Part shown: one piece after another, positions 7,353 through 14,293 of the stretch
Position numbering within the stretch: the stretch's first letter is position 1
How the letters are laid out: every line of letters begins with the position of its first letter
Assembly: GCA_937901285.1 (NCBI GenBank)
Contig: CALCHI010000408.1
Location: 1 to 14,293 of the forward strand
Direction: 5' to 3'
Length of the DNA stretch: 14,293 nt
From: UBA8437 sp003445035
GTDB taxonomy: Bacteria; Planctomycetota; Planctomycetia; Planctomycetales; Planctomycetaceae
Notes under the pieces: generated by a model
Databases searched by the model: none
Seen by the model: the letters and a program-made list of their open reading frames with translations, nothing else
What the model was told of the DNA's origin: nothing
Translations under genes and position numbers: made by a program

Positions 7353-10300
7353 ATGACTAGGAGAATGGTGACCGCGGTCCTCGTGCTGGTCGCGGCGTCT
7401 TCGGCAACGGCCGGAGCAGCCGACTGGCCACAGTACCGCGGCGACGCCCAGCGCAGTGGATTCACTTCCGAGAGATTGCCGTCCCCGCTGGCACTCGCAT
7501 GGACGTACGAATCGGCGCATCTACCAGCCCGGGCGTGGCCGACAAATGCCCGCCTGGGTTTCGACCAGGCCTTCCAACCGGTCATTGCCGGTGACCTGCT
7601 GGTTTTTGGCAGTTCGGTCGACAACCGGGTTCACGCCTTCGACTCGTCGACCGGACAAGACCGTTGGACATTCTTCACCGACAGCCCGGTTCGTCTCGCA
7701 CCGGTCATCTGGCAACAACGGGTCTACGCGGCCAGCGACGACGGATTCCTCTACTGCCTGTCAGCGAGCGACGGCCGGCTGTTGTGGAAATTTCGTGGCG
7801 GTCCGAAAAACCGGATGGTGCTGGGCAACGACCGAATGACCTCGGCCTGGCCGGCTCGTGGTGGCCCGGTGGTGCTGGACAAAGTCGTCTATTTTGCGGC
7901 CGGTGTCTGGCCCACCGACGGATTCCATCTGCATGCCCTGGATGCCGGCAGCGGCAAGCCGCTGTGGTCGAACCGGGACACCGGGTCACTTTACATGCCG
8001 CAACCCCACGCGGGAGCGTACGGCCGCAGCGGCGTCGCGGCCCAGGGGCACCTGGTTGCCTCGGGAACCAACCTGCTGGTTCCGACCGGACGAGCCGTCC
8101 CCGCGGCATTCGACCGCACCACGGGCAAGCTCCGCTATTTCCATCTCGCAGCACACAGTCGCATGGGTGGTGATCGGGTCAGCGCGGTGGGCGACTGGTT
8201 CTTCAACGTCGGCTTCCCTTTCGACGCTCGCTCGGGACTTGCCGGTGACGGGTCTCCTCAACGGATCGGCCCGATGGCCGCGTTGTCGAAAAGGGCCGAC
8301 CGCATCGTGCGGTCCACCACCAAGACTGTTACCGCCTACCAACTGGTCCAACTGAACAAGAAGGATCGGAAGGGAAAACCGATCACGGTCAAGGGCCTGA
8401 AATCGCTCTGGTCCATCGATCCGCCGGCGGCCGGCCATTCGCTGATCGTCGCCGACCAGACGATCATCTCCGGTGGCCGGAACCGGGTTTGTGCCATCGA
8501 CACCGATTCGAAAACCGTGACCTGGTCGCATGCCGTCGCAGGCACGGCCTGCGGGTTGGCCGTCGCCAACGGTTGCCTTTACGTGAGCACCGATCGCGGC
8601 CGGATTCACTGTTTTACCAACCGAGCCAACCGCAGGACCGTCGTTCACAAACAGTCGTCGAAATTCGTCACCCCGGACGAGAACCCGGTATATGGAAAGG
8701 CGGCCGAGGAGATTTTGGCCAAGACGGAAATCCGGTCCGGATACTGCCTGGATCTCGGCTGCGGCGAGGGCGACCTGGCCCTGGCGCTGGCTCGTCGCTC
8801 GAACCTGATGATCTACGCCGTCGACCCCGACGCCACCAACGTCCGGCGTGCTCGCCGCAGGCTGGCTGCAGCGGGCGTGTATGGCAGTCGTATCACGGTC
8901 CACCATTCCCCGTTGGGCAATACCGCCTACCCCAAGTACTTTGCCAACCTGATCGTCAGTTGCCGGGCAATCACCGAACCGTCCGAGAACGTGACCGGAC
9001 CGGCGTCAAAAGAGATCTCGAGACTGCAGCGCCCCTACGGAGGTGTGCTCTGTATCGGCAAACCGGGTTCGATGAAGACGCGTGTCCGTGGCGAACTGGC
9101 CGGTGCCGGAAGCTGGACTCACCAGTACGCCAGTGCAGCGAACTCGTGCTGTTCAGACGATTCCCTGGTCAAGGGGCCGCTGGCGACATTGTGGTTCCGC
9201 GACGCCGACCTGTCATTGCCACCACGACGAAGCCGCAGGCCACCGCCGTTGTTTCACCGCGGACGATTGTTCGTCCAGGGTGTGGGCCTGCGGGCTGTCG
9301 ACGCCTACAACGGCCGCACAATCTGGGAGTTCAAGCCCAAAGACAGCCTGCAGCCCTACAACGCCGACAAGACCGGCAGCAACTTCTGTGTGAGTGACCA
9401 GGGACTCTATGCCCGGATCGGCGGCAAGTGCCTGCGGCTGGATGTGGTCACCGGAAAGAAGCTGGCGGAGTTTCCGATTCCCGGCGGATCCGGCAAACAG
9501 CCCGCTGCCTGGGGATACATCGCCGCCACAGGTGGCCTGCTGTTCGGGTCGCGGTCAATCACTGATCACACCGTGATCAACACCTACAACCGGGCCAACG
9601 CAGGACAGGGATATCCGGAATCGAAGAACTTCTGGGCGATGGATCCGAAGACGGGTCGCGTGAAATGGACTTATACGGCCCGTCATTCGATACGCCACAA
9701 CTCGATCGCAATCGGACAGGGGCGGGTCTACCTGATCGATCGGCCGCGTGCGAGAATGGATCTCTTGCGACGCGGCAAAGTGGAACGGAAAGAGGTTCAT
9801 GCCCTGGGGGAACTTCTGTGCCTGGACGCCGGGACCGGCAAGATCCTGTGGAAGGCCCCGGAGATCTGGGGCACGCTGCTGGCACTCAGCAACCGCCACG
9901 ACGTGTTGTTGATGAGTTTTCAGCTGACCCAGTACACGCTGCCCTCCGAACGCGGTGGCCGGATGATGGCGTTCCGGGCTTCTGATGGAACGAAGCTGTG
10001 GGACCGGAAGGCCAACTACTCGACACGCCCGCTCATCAACGACTCGACCGTGTACGCCCAGGGCGGAGCCTGGGATCTGGCGACCGGCAAGGACCGGCCC
10101 TTTAAGATGTCCCGGTCCTACGGCTGCGGCCAGATCTCCAGTTCCAAGAGCCTGATGCTCTTCCGGTCGGCCACCCTGGGCTACTTCGACCTGACGCGCA
10201 AAGCGGGTGTCGAGAACTTCGGTGGCATCCGCCTGGGGTGCTGGATCAACGCGATCCCCGTCGGCGGGCTTGTGCTGGTCCCGGACGGCACCGTCTGCAC

Positions 10301-10355
10301 CTGCAGCTATCTCAATCGTGCCGCGTTTGCCTTGCAGCAGGTCGACGCCAGGTAG
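7353..10355 (+). CDS. Exported PQQ-type beta-propeller with an inserted SAM-methyltransferase-like domain
   Basis: 1000 residues from ATG 7353. The N-terminus (MTRRMVTAVLVLVAASSA, then TAGA/ADW) is a typical Sec signal peptide with cleavage near residue 24. Residues about 26-420 and 590-1000 carry PQQ/WD-like blades: repeated 'G.VYF...', 'LYCLSASDGRLLWKF', 'HALDAGSGKPLWS', 'LRLDVVTGKKLAEF', 'LCLDAGTGKILWKAP', each ending in an Asp-x-x-[Ser/Thr]-Gly-x-x-x-W strand. Between them, about residues 445-582 form a class I methyltransferase-like Rossmann module: LDLGCGEG (466-473, glycine motif I), VDPD (490-493, acidic end of strand 2), a NLIVSCRA strand, and GGVLCIG near the end. As I recall, fused proteins of this kind occur in planctomycetes under names such as BamB-like or PQQ-binding-like protein. 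No operon partner is obvious. Substrate and activity are unknown; a PQQ quinoprotein dehydrogenase is unlikely because the blades lack an obvious cofactor site. Confidence 0.93.
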   Translation: MTRRMVTAVLVLVAASSATAGAADWPQYRGDAQRSGFTSERLPSPLALAWTYESAHLPARAWPTNARLGFDQAFQPVIAGDLLVFGSSVDNRVHAFDSSTGQDRWTFFTDSPVRLAPVIWQQRVYAASDDGFLYCLSASDGRLLWKFRGGPKNRMVLGNDRMTSAWPARGGPVVLDKVVYFAAGVWPTDGFHLHALDAGSGKPLWSNRDTGSLYMPQPHAGAYGRSGVAAQGHLVASGTNLLVPTGRAVPAAFDRTTGKLRYFHLAAHSRMGGDRVSAVGDWFFNVGFPFDARSGLAGDGSPQRIGPMAALSKRADRIVRSTTKTVTAYQLVQLNKKDRKGKPITVKGLKSLWSIDPPAAGHSLIVADQTIISGGRNRVCAIDTDSKTVTWSHAVAGTACGLAVANGCLYVSTDRGRIHCFTNRANRRTVVHKQSSKFVTPDENPVYGKAAEEILAKTEIRSGYCLDLGCGEGDLALALARRSNLMIYAVDPDATNVRRARRRLAAAGVYGSRITVHHSPLGNTAYPKYFANLIVSCRAITEPSENVTGPASKEISRLQRPYGGVLCIGKPGSMKTRVRGELAGAGSWTHQYASAANSCCSDDSLVKGPLATLWFRDADLSLPPRRSRRPPPLFHRGRLFVQGVGLRAVDAYNGRTIWEFKPKDSLQPYNADKTGSNFCVSDQGLYARIGGKCLRLDVVTGKKLAEFPIPGGSGKQPAAWGYIAATGGLLFGSRSITDHTVINTYNRANAGQGYPESKNFWAMDPKTGRVKWTYTARHSIRHNSIAIGQGRVYLIDRPRARMDLLRRGKVERKEVHALGELLCLDAGTGKILWKAPEIWGTLLALSNRHDVLLMSFQLTQYTLPSERGGRMMAFRASDGTKLWDRKANYSTRPLINDSTVYAQGGAWDLATGKDRPFKMSRSYGCGQISSSKSLMLFRSATLGYFDLTRKAGVENFGGIRLGCWINAIPVGGLVLVPDGTVCTCSYLNRAAFALQQVDAR

Positions 10356-10480
10356 AGCTCCCTGCCTGCAACCGGCCGGATGGATTCCAGCCAAGGCACT
10401 CGTCCGACGGAGTGATGGGCCTCGGGGAGGCGGCGCACGTTTTGTCTGCACGCGGCACGGGTGGATCCCGTGACCCGACC
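10356..10480. other. Convergent intergenic region
   Basis: 125 bases between the stop codons of two genes that run toward each other. It holds the 10456-10472 hairpin described separately and a second imperfect pairing, CACTC/GAGTG with an 8-base loop at about 10398-10415. No gene, promoter or RNA was recognised. Confidence 0.45.
10456..10472. terminator. Hairpin in the convergent gap, possible bidirectional terminator
   Basis: CACGGG, a 5-base loop TGGAT, then CCCGTG: a perfect 6-bp GC-rich stem eight bases beyond the stop of the - strand gene and about 100 bases beyond the + strand stop. Neither side has a T tract, so intrinsic termination would be of the atypical, U-poor kind. Position supports a terminator role more than sequence does. 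Confidence 0.35.
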
Positions 10481-12991
10481 TCAGGGCAAGGCGTCGCGAA
10501 TGGCCATGATGTGCACGGAGCATGCCTGCTGAATGGCGTCGTATTCCTCGGCCGCGATCTCCGGTGCCACGGATCGGAACTGCTTGTAGGCCGTGCTGTC
10601 GCGGTTGCGATAGCTGAACGCGTGGAGCGGCACCCGGGCCCTCAGGCGGTCGAGGTACTTGTGGGCCGTAACGACCGGCGGCAGGTCCGACTTGCCGGCA
10701 TCGCCCGCCCTGGCAATCGCGGACTCGAGAGTCTGCAGGTAGCGGAAATCGTTGACCCCGTCGCGGCGAGCCTCCCACGAAGTGCACGCTGCATAGCCAG
10801 ATGGAATACTGAAGGCGAAGCCGTATTGAACCCACTGCTTGGGTGGTGTCGTATCCGACAATGAGAACGCATAGGTCGCTGCAGACGGCATGCCGGCACC
10901 GTACTCCCAGATCCAGTTGCCCTGGAGCCCGGCCGCCCACGTCCACAACCCCGTGTAGAAGCGGATGTTCTCCGGGTGGGTATTGATGAAAGTGCTGCAG
11001 TCGTAGGCCCACACTTCGGATCCGAGTTGGGCGGCACGGGCTTTGATCTGCGGCCACTCTTTGCTTCCGATCGTGCTGACATCCATGATCCAGACGTCAT
11101 ACGCCTCACCCTGCGTCCGCCAGTCCAGGCCGGAAGTGACCGTACGCAGCCCCTGGCGGCGAGCCTCGCCAAAGTGCTTTTCCATGCGCGGCAACAGGTC
11201 CTTGCCCTGGGCCCCCGGTTCGTCAAAGGCATAAAAGAGCGGCTCGGGATACCCCTTCTCGCGGCATCGTTTCAGGATCGCCAACTGGACGTCCGAATCC
11301 ATCGCGTCGTTGTAGGGATAGAAGTGAAAGGCCCTCTTGAACCCCGCACCCACCAGTCGCTTCATGTCGTAATCAAAGGCGCTGAAGTTGATGCGGGTCT
11401 TTCCCTTGCCGTCCCGGTAACGCCAAACCTGGCTCCCCCCCTGGTCCACCGCGGTCATGCCATGCCGCCGCTGGTCCAGGTAGCCGCGGAAGTCCCCCGT
11501 CAGGGGCAGTTGCACCGCTGACCCTTCGCGGGCCGTGTGCGCGTACATGCCGAAGGCCGCATCCGCCTCGAGCAATGTGAGGTCGCGAACGCGAACCGTG
11601 AACGGCAGGGCGTGGCCGTCGTTCTTGCCCGGCTTCTGTTCGTAACCGACATAGTTCTTGCCGCTGGCCACGACGTGGATCTCGCCCCGGTAGTCGCCCG
11701 GCGGTGTGCCCTCCGGAACAAAGGCCGTCACCCACACGCTGCGTCCTTCCCCCTTGGGGACCGTCACTTCGACCGTCCGCGTGCTCGCCTGGATCGGCGC
11801 CCGTCGTGTCCCCGGCATCAGGTAGTGCGGCCTCATCTCCCACTGCTGTTGGCTCTTGTTGATCTTCAATGGATGACAGACCCGAAACTCCACGAGATTC
11901 GGCGCCCACAAGAACATGCCATCGGGACCGTTGAGTTGGGGGCGGCCTTTCAGCCCCACGGCCAACGGCCCCTTCAGGTCCTTCACGGCCTTGATGAACA
12001 GCACCGACGAAGCGTATTGCCCTGGGGCGGCCGTGATGACCAACGGCTTGTCGACCTGGTCGGGCAACGGCTCGAAATGGTCGAAAGTGAGGGGTAACGT
12101 CGGCCGGGGCACTACGGCAAACCCTCGATCGACCACCGCGTCCGACCACGCCGGAGGACGGTTTTCCGGGCCACCCATGCTGCCGGCGCGGACGCTGTTG
12201 TCCTCGACGAGACGAAAGTCGTCGAACCAGGCGCGGCGACCGTCGTCGTAGCCCCGGAAGTACTTCCAGGGTCGAAGATGGATTTTCGTTTCTTCGGCCG
12301 CGGTCCGAAATTCAATCTCGTACCGCCGCCAGTACGGCACCCACGACCACCCAAGACTGAGATAGGTGATGAGTTGACGGTTGGTTTTGCCGCCGCCGGT
12401 TGGCCAGGCATTGTTGCGAGCCGCACCCGACCCCAGGATCTGGAATATCGCCTCCTCCGAGCCCCCAGACATCCGGAACCAGAAACTGAGCCGGTAGCCG
12501 GTGTTCGGCTTCACGGAGATCGGCTCGGAGATGGTCTGCTCGTGCGGCGGCAAGTTGTGAACCACCATCGTGGTACCACCCAGGTCAAGCCCCGCGGGAA
12601 CCGGCAGTTGTCCGAACCGCGAGTTCTGTGGCAGGTATTCGTTTGCCATCCGTTGATACCACTGTGACGACTTGACGTAGGGACCCCAGTTCCCTTTCGA
12701 GTCGCGGCGAAACATCACCCAACCGTCCGACCCGTGTACGTGCTTCCCTTCAAGCAATTTTTCGTGTGCCGGCAACTTGGTGATATACGCCTGCACATGG
12801 TCCGGTGTCTCACGTGAGAAATGGTGAGGATGGCTCACCCAGCCGTCGGGCACGCCGTTCCCGTCGGAGTCTTTTTCGAGTCCTCCGTTGGCGAGCAGGT
12901 TCACAGGGTCGTCAGCAACCGCTGTCGATAGTCCGATGGCCGACACGATCAAGATGACTGTCGCCGCCAGCTGGTTTCGCCGATTGGCCAT
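10481..12991 (-). CDS. Secreted glycoside-hydrolase-like protein, GH123/DUF4091-type, with N-terminal carbohydrate-binding-like domain
   Basis: 836 residues from ATG 12991, chosen because GGAGGAGA sits six bases upstream and the product opens with a clean signal peptide (MANRRNQLAATVILIVSAIG, then AVA/DD, cleavage near residue 26). The frame stays open upstream to 13162, but that part looks untranslated. Residues about 29-285 look like a jelly-roll carbohydrate-binding module; its start NLLANGGLEKDSDGNGVPDG has a Ca-loop-like D-x-D-x-N-G run. An Ig-like sandwich follows (about 340-475; 'VTAFVPEGTPPGDYRGEI'), then a TIM-barrel-like region (about 476-790) with YAFDEPG, giving Asp590-Glu591, and 'RRDGVNDFRYLQTLE' near 740-755. 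In GH123 beta-N-acetylgalactosaminidases an adjacent Asp-Glu pair gives the stabilising residue and the acid/base; this pair could do the same. True substrate is unknown. It follows the esterase-like gene by 136 bases on the same strand, suggesting joint action on a glycan outside the cytoplasm. Confidence 0.93.
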   Translation of the reverse strand: MANRRNQLAATVILIVSAIGLSTAVADDPVNLLANGGLEKDSDGNGVPDGWVSHPHHFSRETPDHVQAYITKLPAHEKLLEGKHVHGSDGWVMFRRDSKGNWGPYVKSSQWYQRMANEYLPQNSRFGQLPVPAGLDLGGTTMVVHNLPPHEQTISEPISVKPNTGYRLSFWFRMSGGSEEAIFQILGSGAARNNAWPTGGGKTNRQLITYLSLGWSWVPYWRRYEIEFRTAAEETKIHLRPWKYFRGYDDGRRAWFDDFRLVEDNSVRAGSMGGPENRPPAWSDAVVDRGFAVVPRPTLPLTFDHFEPLPDQVDKPLVITAAPGQYASSVLFIKAVKDLKGPLAVGLKGRPQLNGPDGMFLWAPNLVEFRVCHPLKINKSQQQWEMRPHYLMPGTRRAPIQASTRTVEVTVPKGEGRSVWVTAFVPEGTPPGDYRGEIHVVASGKNYVGYEQKPGKNDGHALPFTVRVRDLTLLEADAAFGMYAHTAREGSAVQLPLTGDFRGYLDQRRHGMTAVDQGGSQVWRYRDGKGKTRINFSAFDYDMKRLVGAGFKRAFHFYPYNDAMDSDVQLAILKRCREKGYPEPLFYAFDEPGAQGKDLLPRMEKHFGEARRQGLRTVTSGLDWRTQGEAYDVWIMDVSTIGSKEWPQIKARAAQLGSEVWAYDCSTFINTHPENIRFYTGLWTWAAGLQGNWIWEYGAGMPSAATYAFSLSDTTPPKQWVQYGFAFSIPSGYAACTSWEARRDGVNDFRYLQTLESAIARAGDAGKSDLPPVVTAHKYLDRLRARVPLHAFSYRNRDSTAYKQFRSVAPEIAAEEYDAIQQACSVHIMAIRDALP

Positions 12992-12997
12992 CACAAG

Positions 12998-13005
12998 TCT
13001 CCTCC
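12998..13005 (-). promoter_or_regulatory. Strong ribosome binding site deciding the start of the GH123-like gene
   Basis: Read on the - strand this is GGAGGAGA, six bases before ATG 12991. It is the best Shine-Dalgarno in the window and argues against the longer frame starting at 13162, which would place a signal peptide 57 residues inside the protein. Confidence 0.8.
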
Positions 13006-13033
13006 GTTCGGACGATGCGACCGTGCAACAGGC

Positions 13034-13051
13034 GTTCCAGGTACGTGGAAC
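13034..13051. promoter_or_regulatory. Perfect inverted repeat upstream of the GH123-like gene, candidate operator
   Basis: GTTCCA, six spacer bases, TGGAAC: perfect dyad of two 6-bp arms in the 136-base gap, about 43 bases upstream of the GH123-like start codon and 28 bases upstream of its ribosome binding site. The size and symmetry would suit a dimeric repressor, or the arms could pair in the transcript as a hairpin. No regulator gene is nearby and no matching second site was seen. Confidence 0.3.
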
Positions 13052-13127
13052 AACCGCCGGGCCGACACAGCAAAAGTATCCCATTTTCCGATCCGGGGTC
13101 ACGCCACTTGGCGAGACCTGTCGACGG

Positions 13128-14293
13128 TCAGGGCTTCCGTTGCTCGAGGAAATGCCGGGCAATCACCTCACCCAATTCGACAATGCCCTCGGTGCTAATC
13201 ACCAACTTCTTCTCCTGGGAGGGCAGATCGAACGCCTTGATGTGAACGAAGTTGCTGTCGGCCGCGGCCACTTTTTCGATCTCCGTAACAACATCGATGT
13301 TGTTGACCCGCTTGTCATCGGTGGGTGGCTGCTGGCTGACGAACCATTTCAGGTCGGGTGCATCCAGGTCCTTGCGGCTCTGGTTGACGGTCGAGCGGAT
13401 CCATTCGGGAGCCTTGCGGCGGTACTGTCCCATGGACATATCGTTTTCACCGAGATGGTAGAAGACACCGGCCAACTCGACCTGGTTCCCCCTGTCAGTG
13501 ATCTCCTTGACGGACTGTTTCACGAAGGCGACGAAGCGGGGGTAGATGTTGCGGGATTTTGCGACGCTGCCCTCCGGCGTCCAATCGTTGATCTGTGTCC
13601 CACTGTGGGTGAACTTGGCGATCGCGATGTTGCCGGGCAGCCTGGTAGACAGTGTCCGGCCAAAGCTGAGTTCCGGGCCGAACGTGTCGTAGTATCCGGC
13701 CGGCCCGAGGGGCTCCCACGAGTTCGAGGTCTTGTAGCCGCCGCCGAGGCTGTACTTGAAGGCGATGCGGGCGTCGTCGCGCAGCAACCGCTCCTTTCCC
13801 TTCAACATCTTGAGTTCCTGGATGAAGGCTCGCTCTCCTTCCATGTTGCGGTGCCCTGCCAGGACGAACAGCTTGACTCGACTCCCCTTCTTGTAGGGCC
13901 ATTTCCCCAGCGGCCGAGACGTCTTCTCTGGTTTGCCGATCGTGGCCAGGTAGGCCGTGGCGTAATTCACACCATGCTCCAGTTGTCCCAGCGTCCCGTA
14001 GTGGTAGTGCAACCCGACCCCTCCGCCGATCTCCACGCCGACGTGTGAGGTGGGAATGTACTCCGCCAGCGGATCGACTTCGGTGACCGCCCGCTGCCCC
14101 ACGCTGATGGCATACATCCGTGGACGCAGATCCATGCCCCAGATGGTCTTGGTGCACAGTTCGCCGATGTAGAACTTCAGCCTGGGGAGTTTCAGGTCGT
14201 GCCGCCACCGGGCAAGAAAGTTCTTCAGATTTCGCCCGTAGTTGGGCATGTAATCCTTGTTGAACATGTCGTTTTCGCCCTGGTGCCACATGA
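13128..14293 (-). CDS. Sialate O-acetylesterase-like (SGNH) protein with two tandem domains, second degenerate; 5' end outside window
   Basis: Partial: 388 C-terminal residues are visible and the frame runs off the right edge; the Met at 14291 is internal. Numbering counts that Met as 1. Residues 1 to about 115 end a first SASA-type SGNH domain: WHQGEND at 2-8 (block with the conserved WHQGE) and GLHYHYGTLGQLEHG, with His95 in the position of the catalytic His. After a short linker with GKWPYKKG, residues about 135-385 form a second domain: LFVLAGHRNMEGE, where GQSNMEG is usual and the nucleophile Ser is Arg148; FTHSGTQINDW, the oxyanion block; YHLGENDM at 278-285; and LVISTEGIVELGE, where the usual LHxxxxGxxxLG His is Val364. 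The first domain may be an active carbohydrate esterase removing O-acetyl groups; the second probably only binds or supports. It ends 136 bases before the GH123-like gene on the same strand. A signal peptide is expected but lies outside the window. Confidence 0.88.
   Translation of the reverse strand, partial: MWHQGENDMFNKDYMPNYGRNLKNFLARWRHDLKLPRLKFYIGELCTKTIWGMDLRPRMYAISVGQRAVTEVDPLAEYIPTSHVGVEIGGGVGLHYHYGTLGQLEHGVNYATAYLATIGKPEKTSRPLGKWPYKKGSRVKLFVLAGHRNMEGERAFIQELKMLKGKERLLRDDARIAFKYSLGGGYKTSNSWEPLGPAGYYDTFGPELSFGRTLSTRLPGNIAIAKFTHSGTQINDWTPEGSVAKSRNIYPRFVAFVKQSVKEITDRGNQVELAGVFYHLGENDMSMGQYRRKAPEWIRSTVNQSRKDLDAPDLKWFVSQQPPTDDKRVNNIDVVTEIEKVAAADSNFVHIKAFDLPSQEKKLVISTEGIVELGEVIARHFLEQRKP

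Noticed and set aside
9555..11057. 500-codon open frame on the - strand spanning the end of the beta-propeller gene and the end of the GH123-like gene
   Set aside because: It runs antisense to one gene and out of frame with the other, crosses the convergent gap, has low-complexity Arg/Pro/Gln-rich translation and no recognisable domain or signal. High-GC DNA gives such frames readily.
12992..13162. 57-residue N-terminal extension of the GH123-like frame (start at 13162)
   Set aside because: It would overlap the stop of the esterase-like gene and bury the signal peptide; the strong GGAGGAGA before ATG 12991 supports the shorter product.
12888..14048. 386-codon open frame on the + strand opposite the esterase-like gene
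   Set aside because: It is antisense to a frame with clear SGNH motifs, and its translation shows no family features.

Overview
The window is GC-rich bacterial DNA, and its gene content points to a member of the Planctomycetota. Supporting this are an exported PQQ-type beta-propeller with a methyltransferase-like insertion, a secreted GH123/DUF4091-like protein with a Phe-Asp-Glu-Pro motif, a sialate O-acetylesterase-type protein with divergent signatures, and a very large membrane-protein gene. The assignment is from recall of family habits, not from a marker gene. I see no rRNA, tRNA, CRISPR array, insertion sequence, integrase or phage gene.

Layout: four protein genes fill almost the whole window. 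Two lie on the + strand: a 2379-residue polytopic membrane protein (98-7237) and a 1000-residue exported beta-propeller (7353-10355). Two lie on the - strand: a secreted glycoside-hydrolase-like protein (10481-12991) and, upstream of it in the same direction, a sialate-O-acetylesterase-like protein whose 5' end is beyond the right edge (13128-14293). The pairs converge on a 125-base gap (10356-10480) holding a perfect 6-bp GC-rich hairpin. The other gaps are about 115 and 136 bases. No stretch over 300 bases lacks a gene.

How the genes may work together: the two - strand genes look like a small secreted carbohydrate-processing unit, with an esterase/lectin-like SGNH protein followed by a GH123-like hydrolase, both probably acting outside the cytoplasm on substituted or amino-sugar glycans. 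The two + strand genes have no clear shared pathway.

Most notable observations: (1) the giant protein carries about 60 predicted membrane helices built from a degenerate unit of about 120 residues (roughly four helices each); (2) a methyltransferase-like Rossmann domain with an intact glycine motif sits inside a beta-propeller that has a signal peptide; (3) the second SGNH domain of the esterase-like protein has lost both its Ser nucleophile and its C-terminal His, which suggests a pseudoenzyme domain fused to a possibly active one. I found no evidence for a defence or mobile system.
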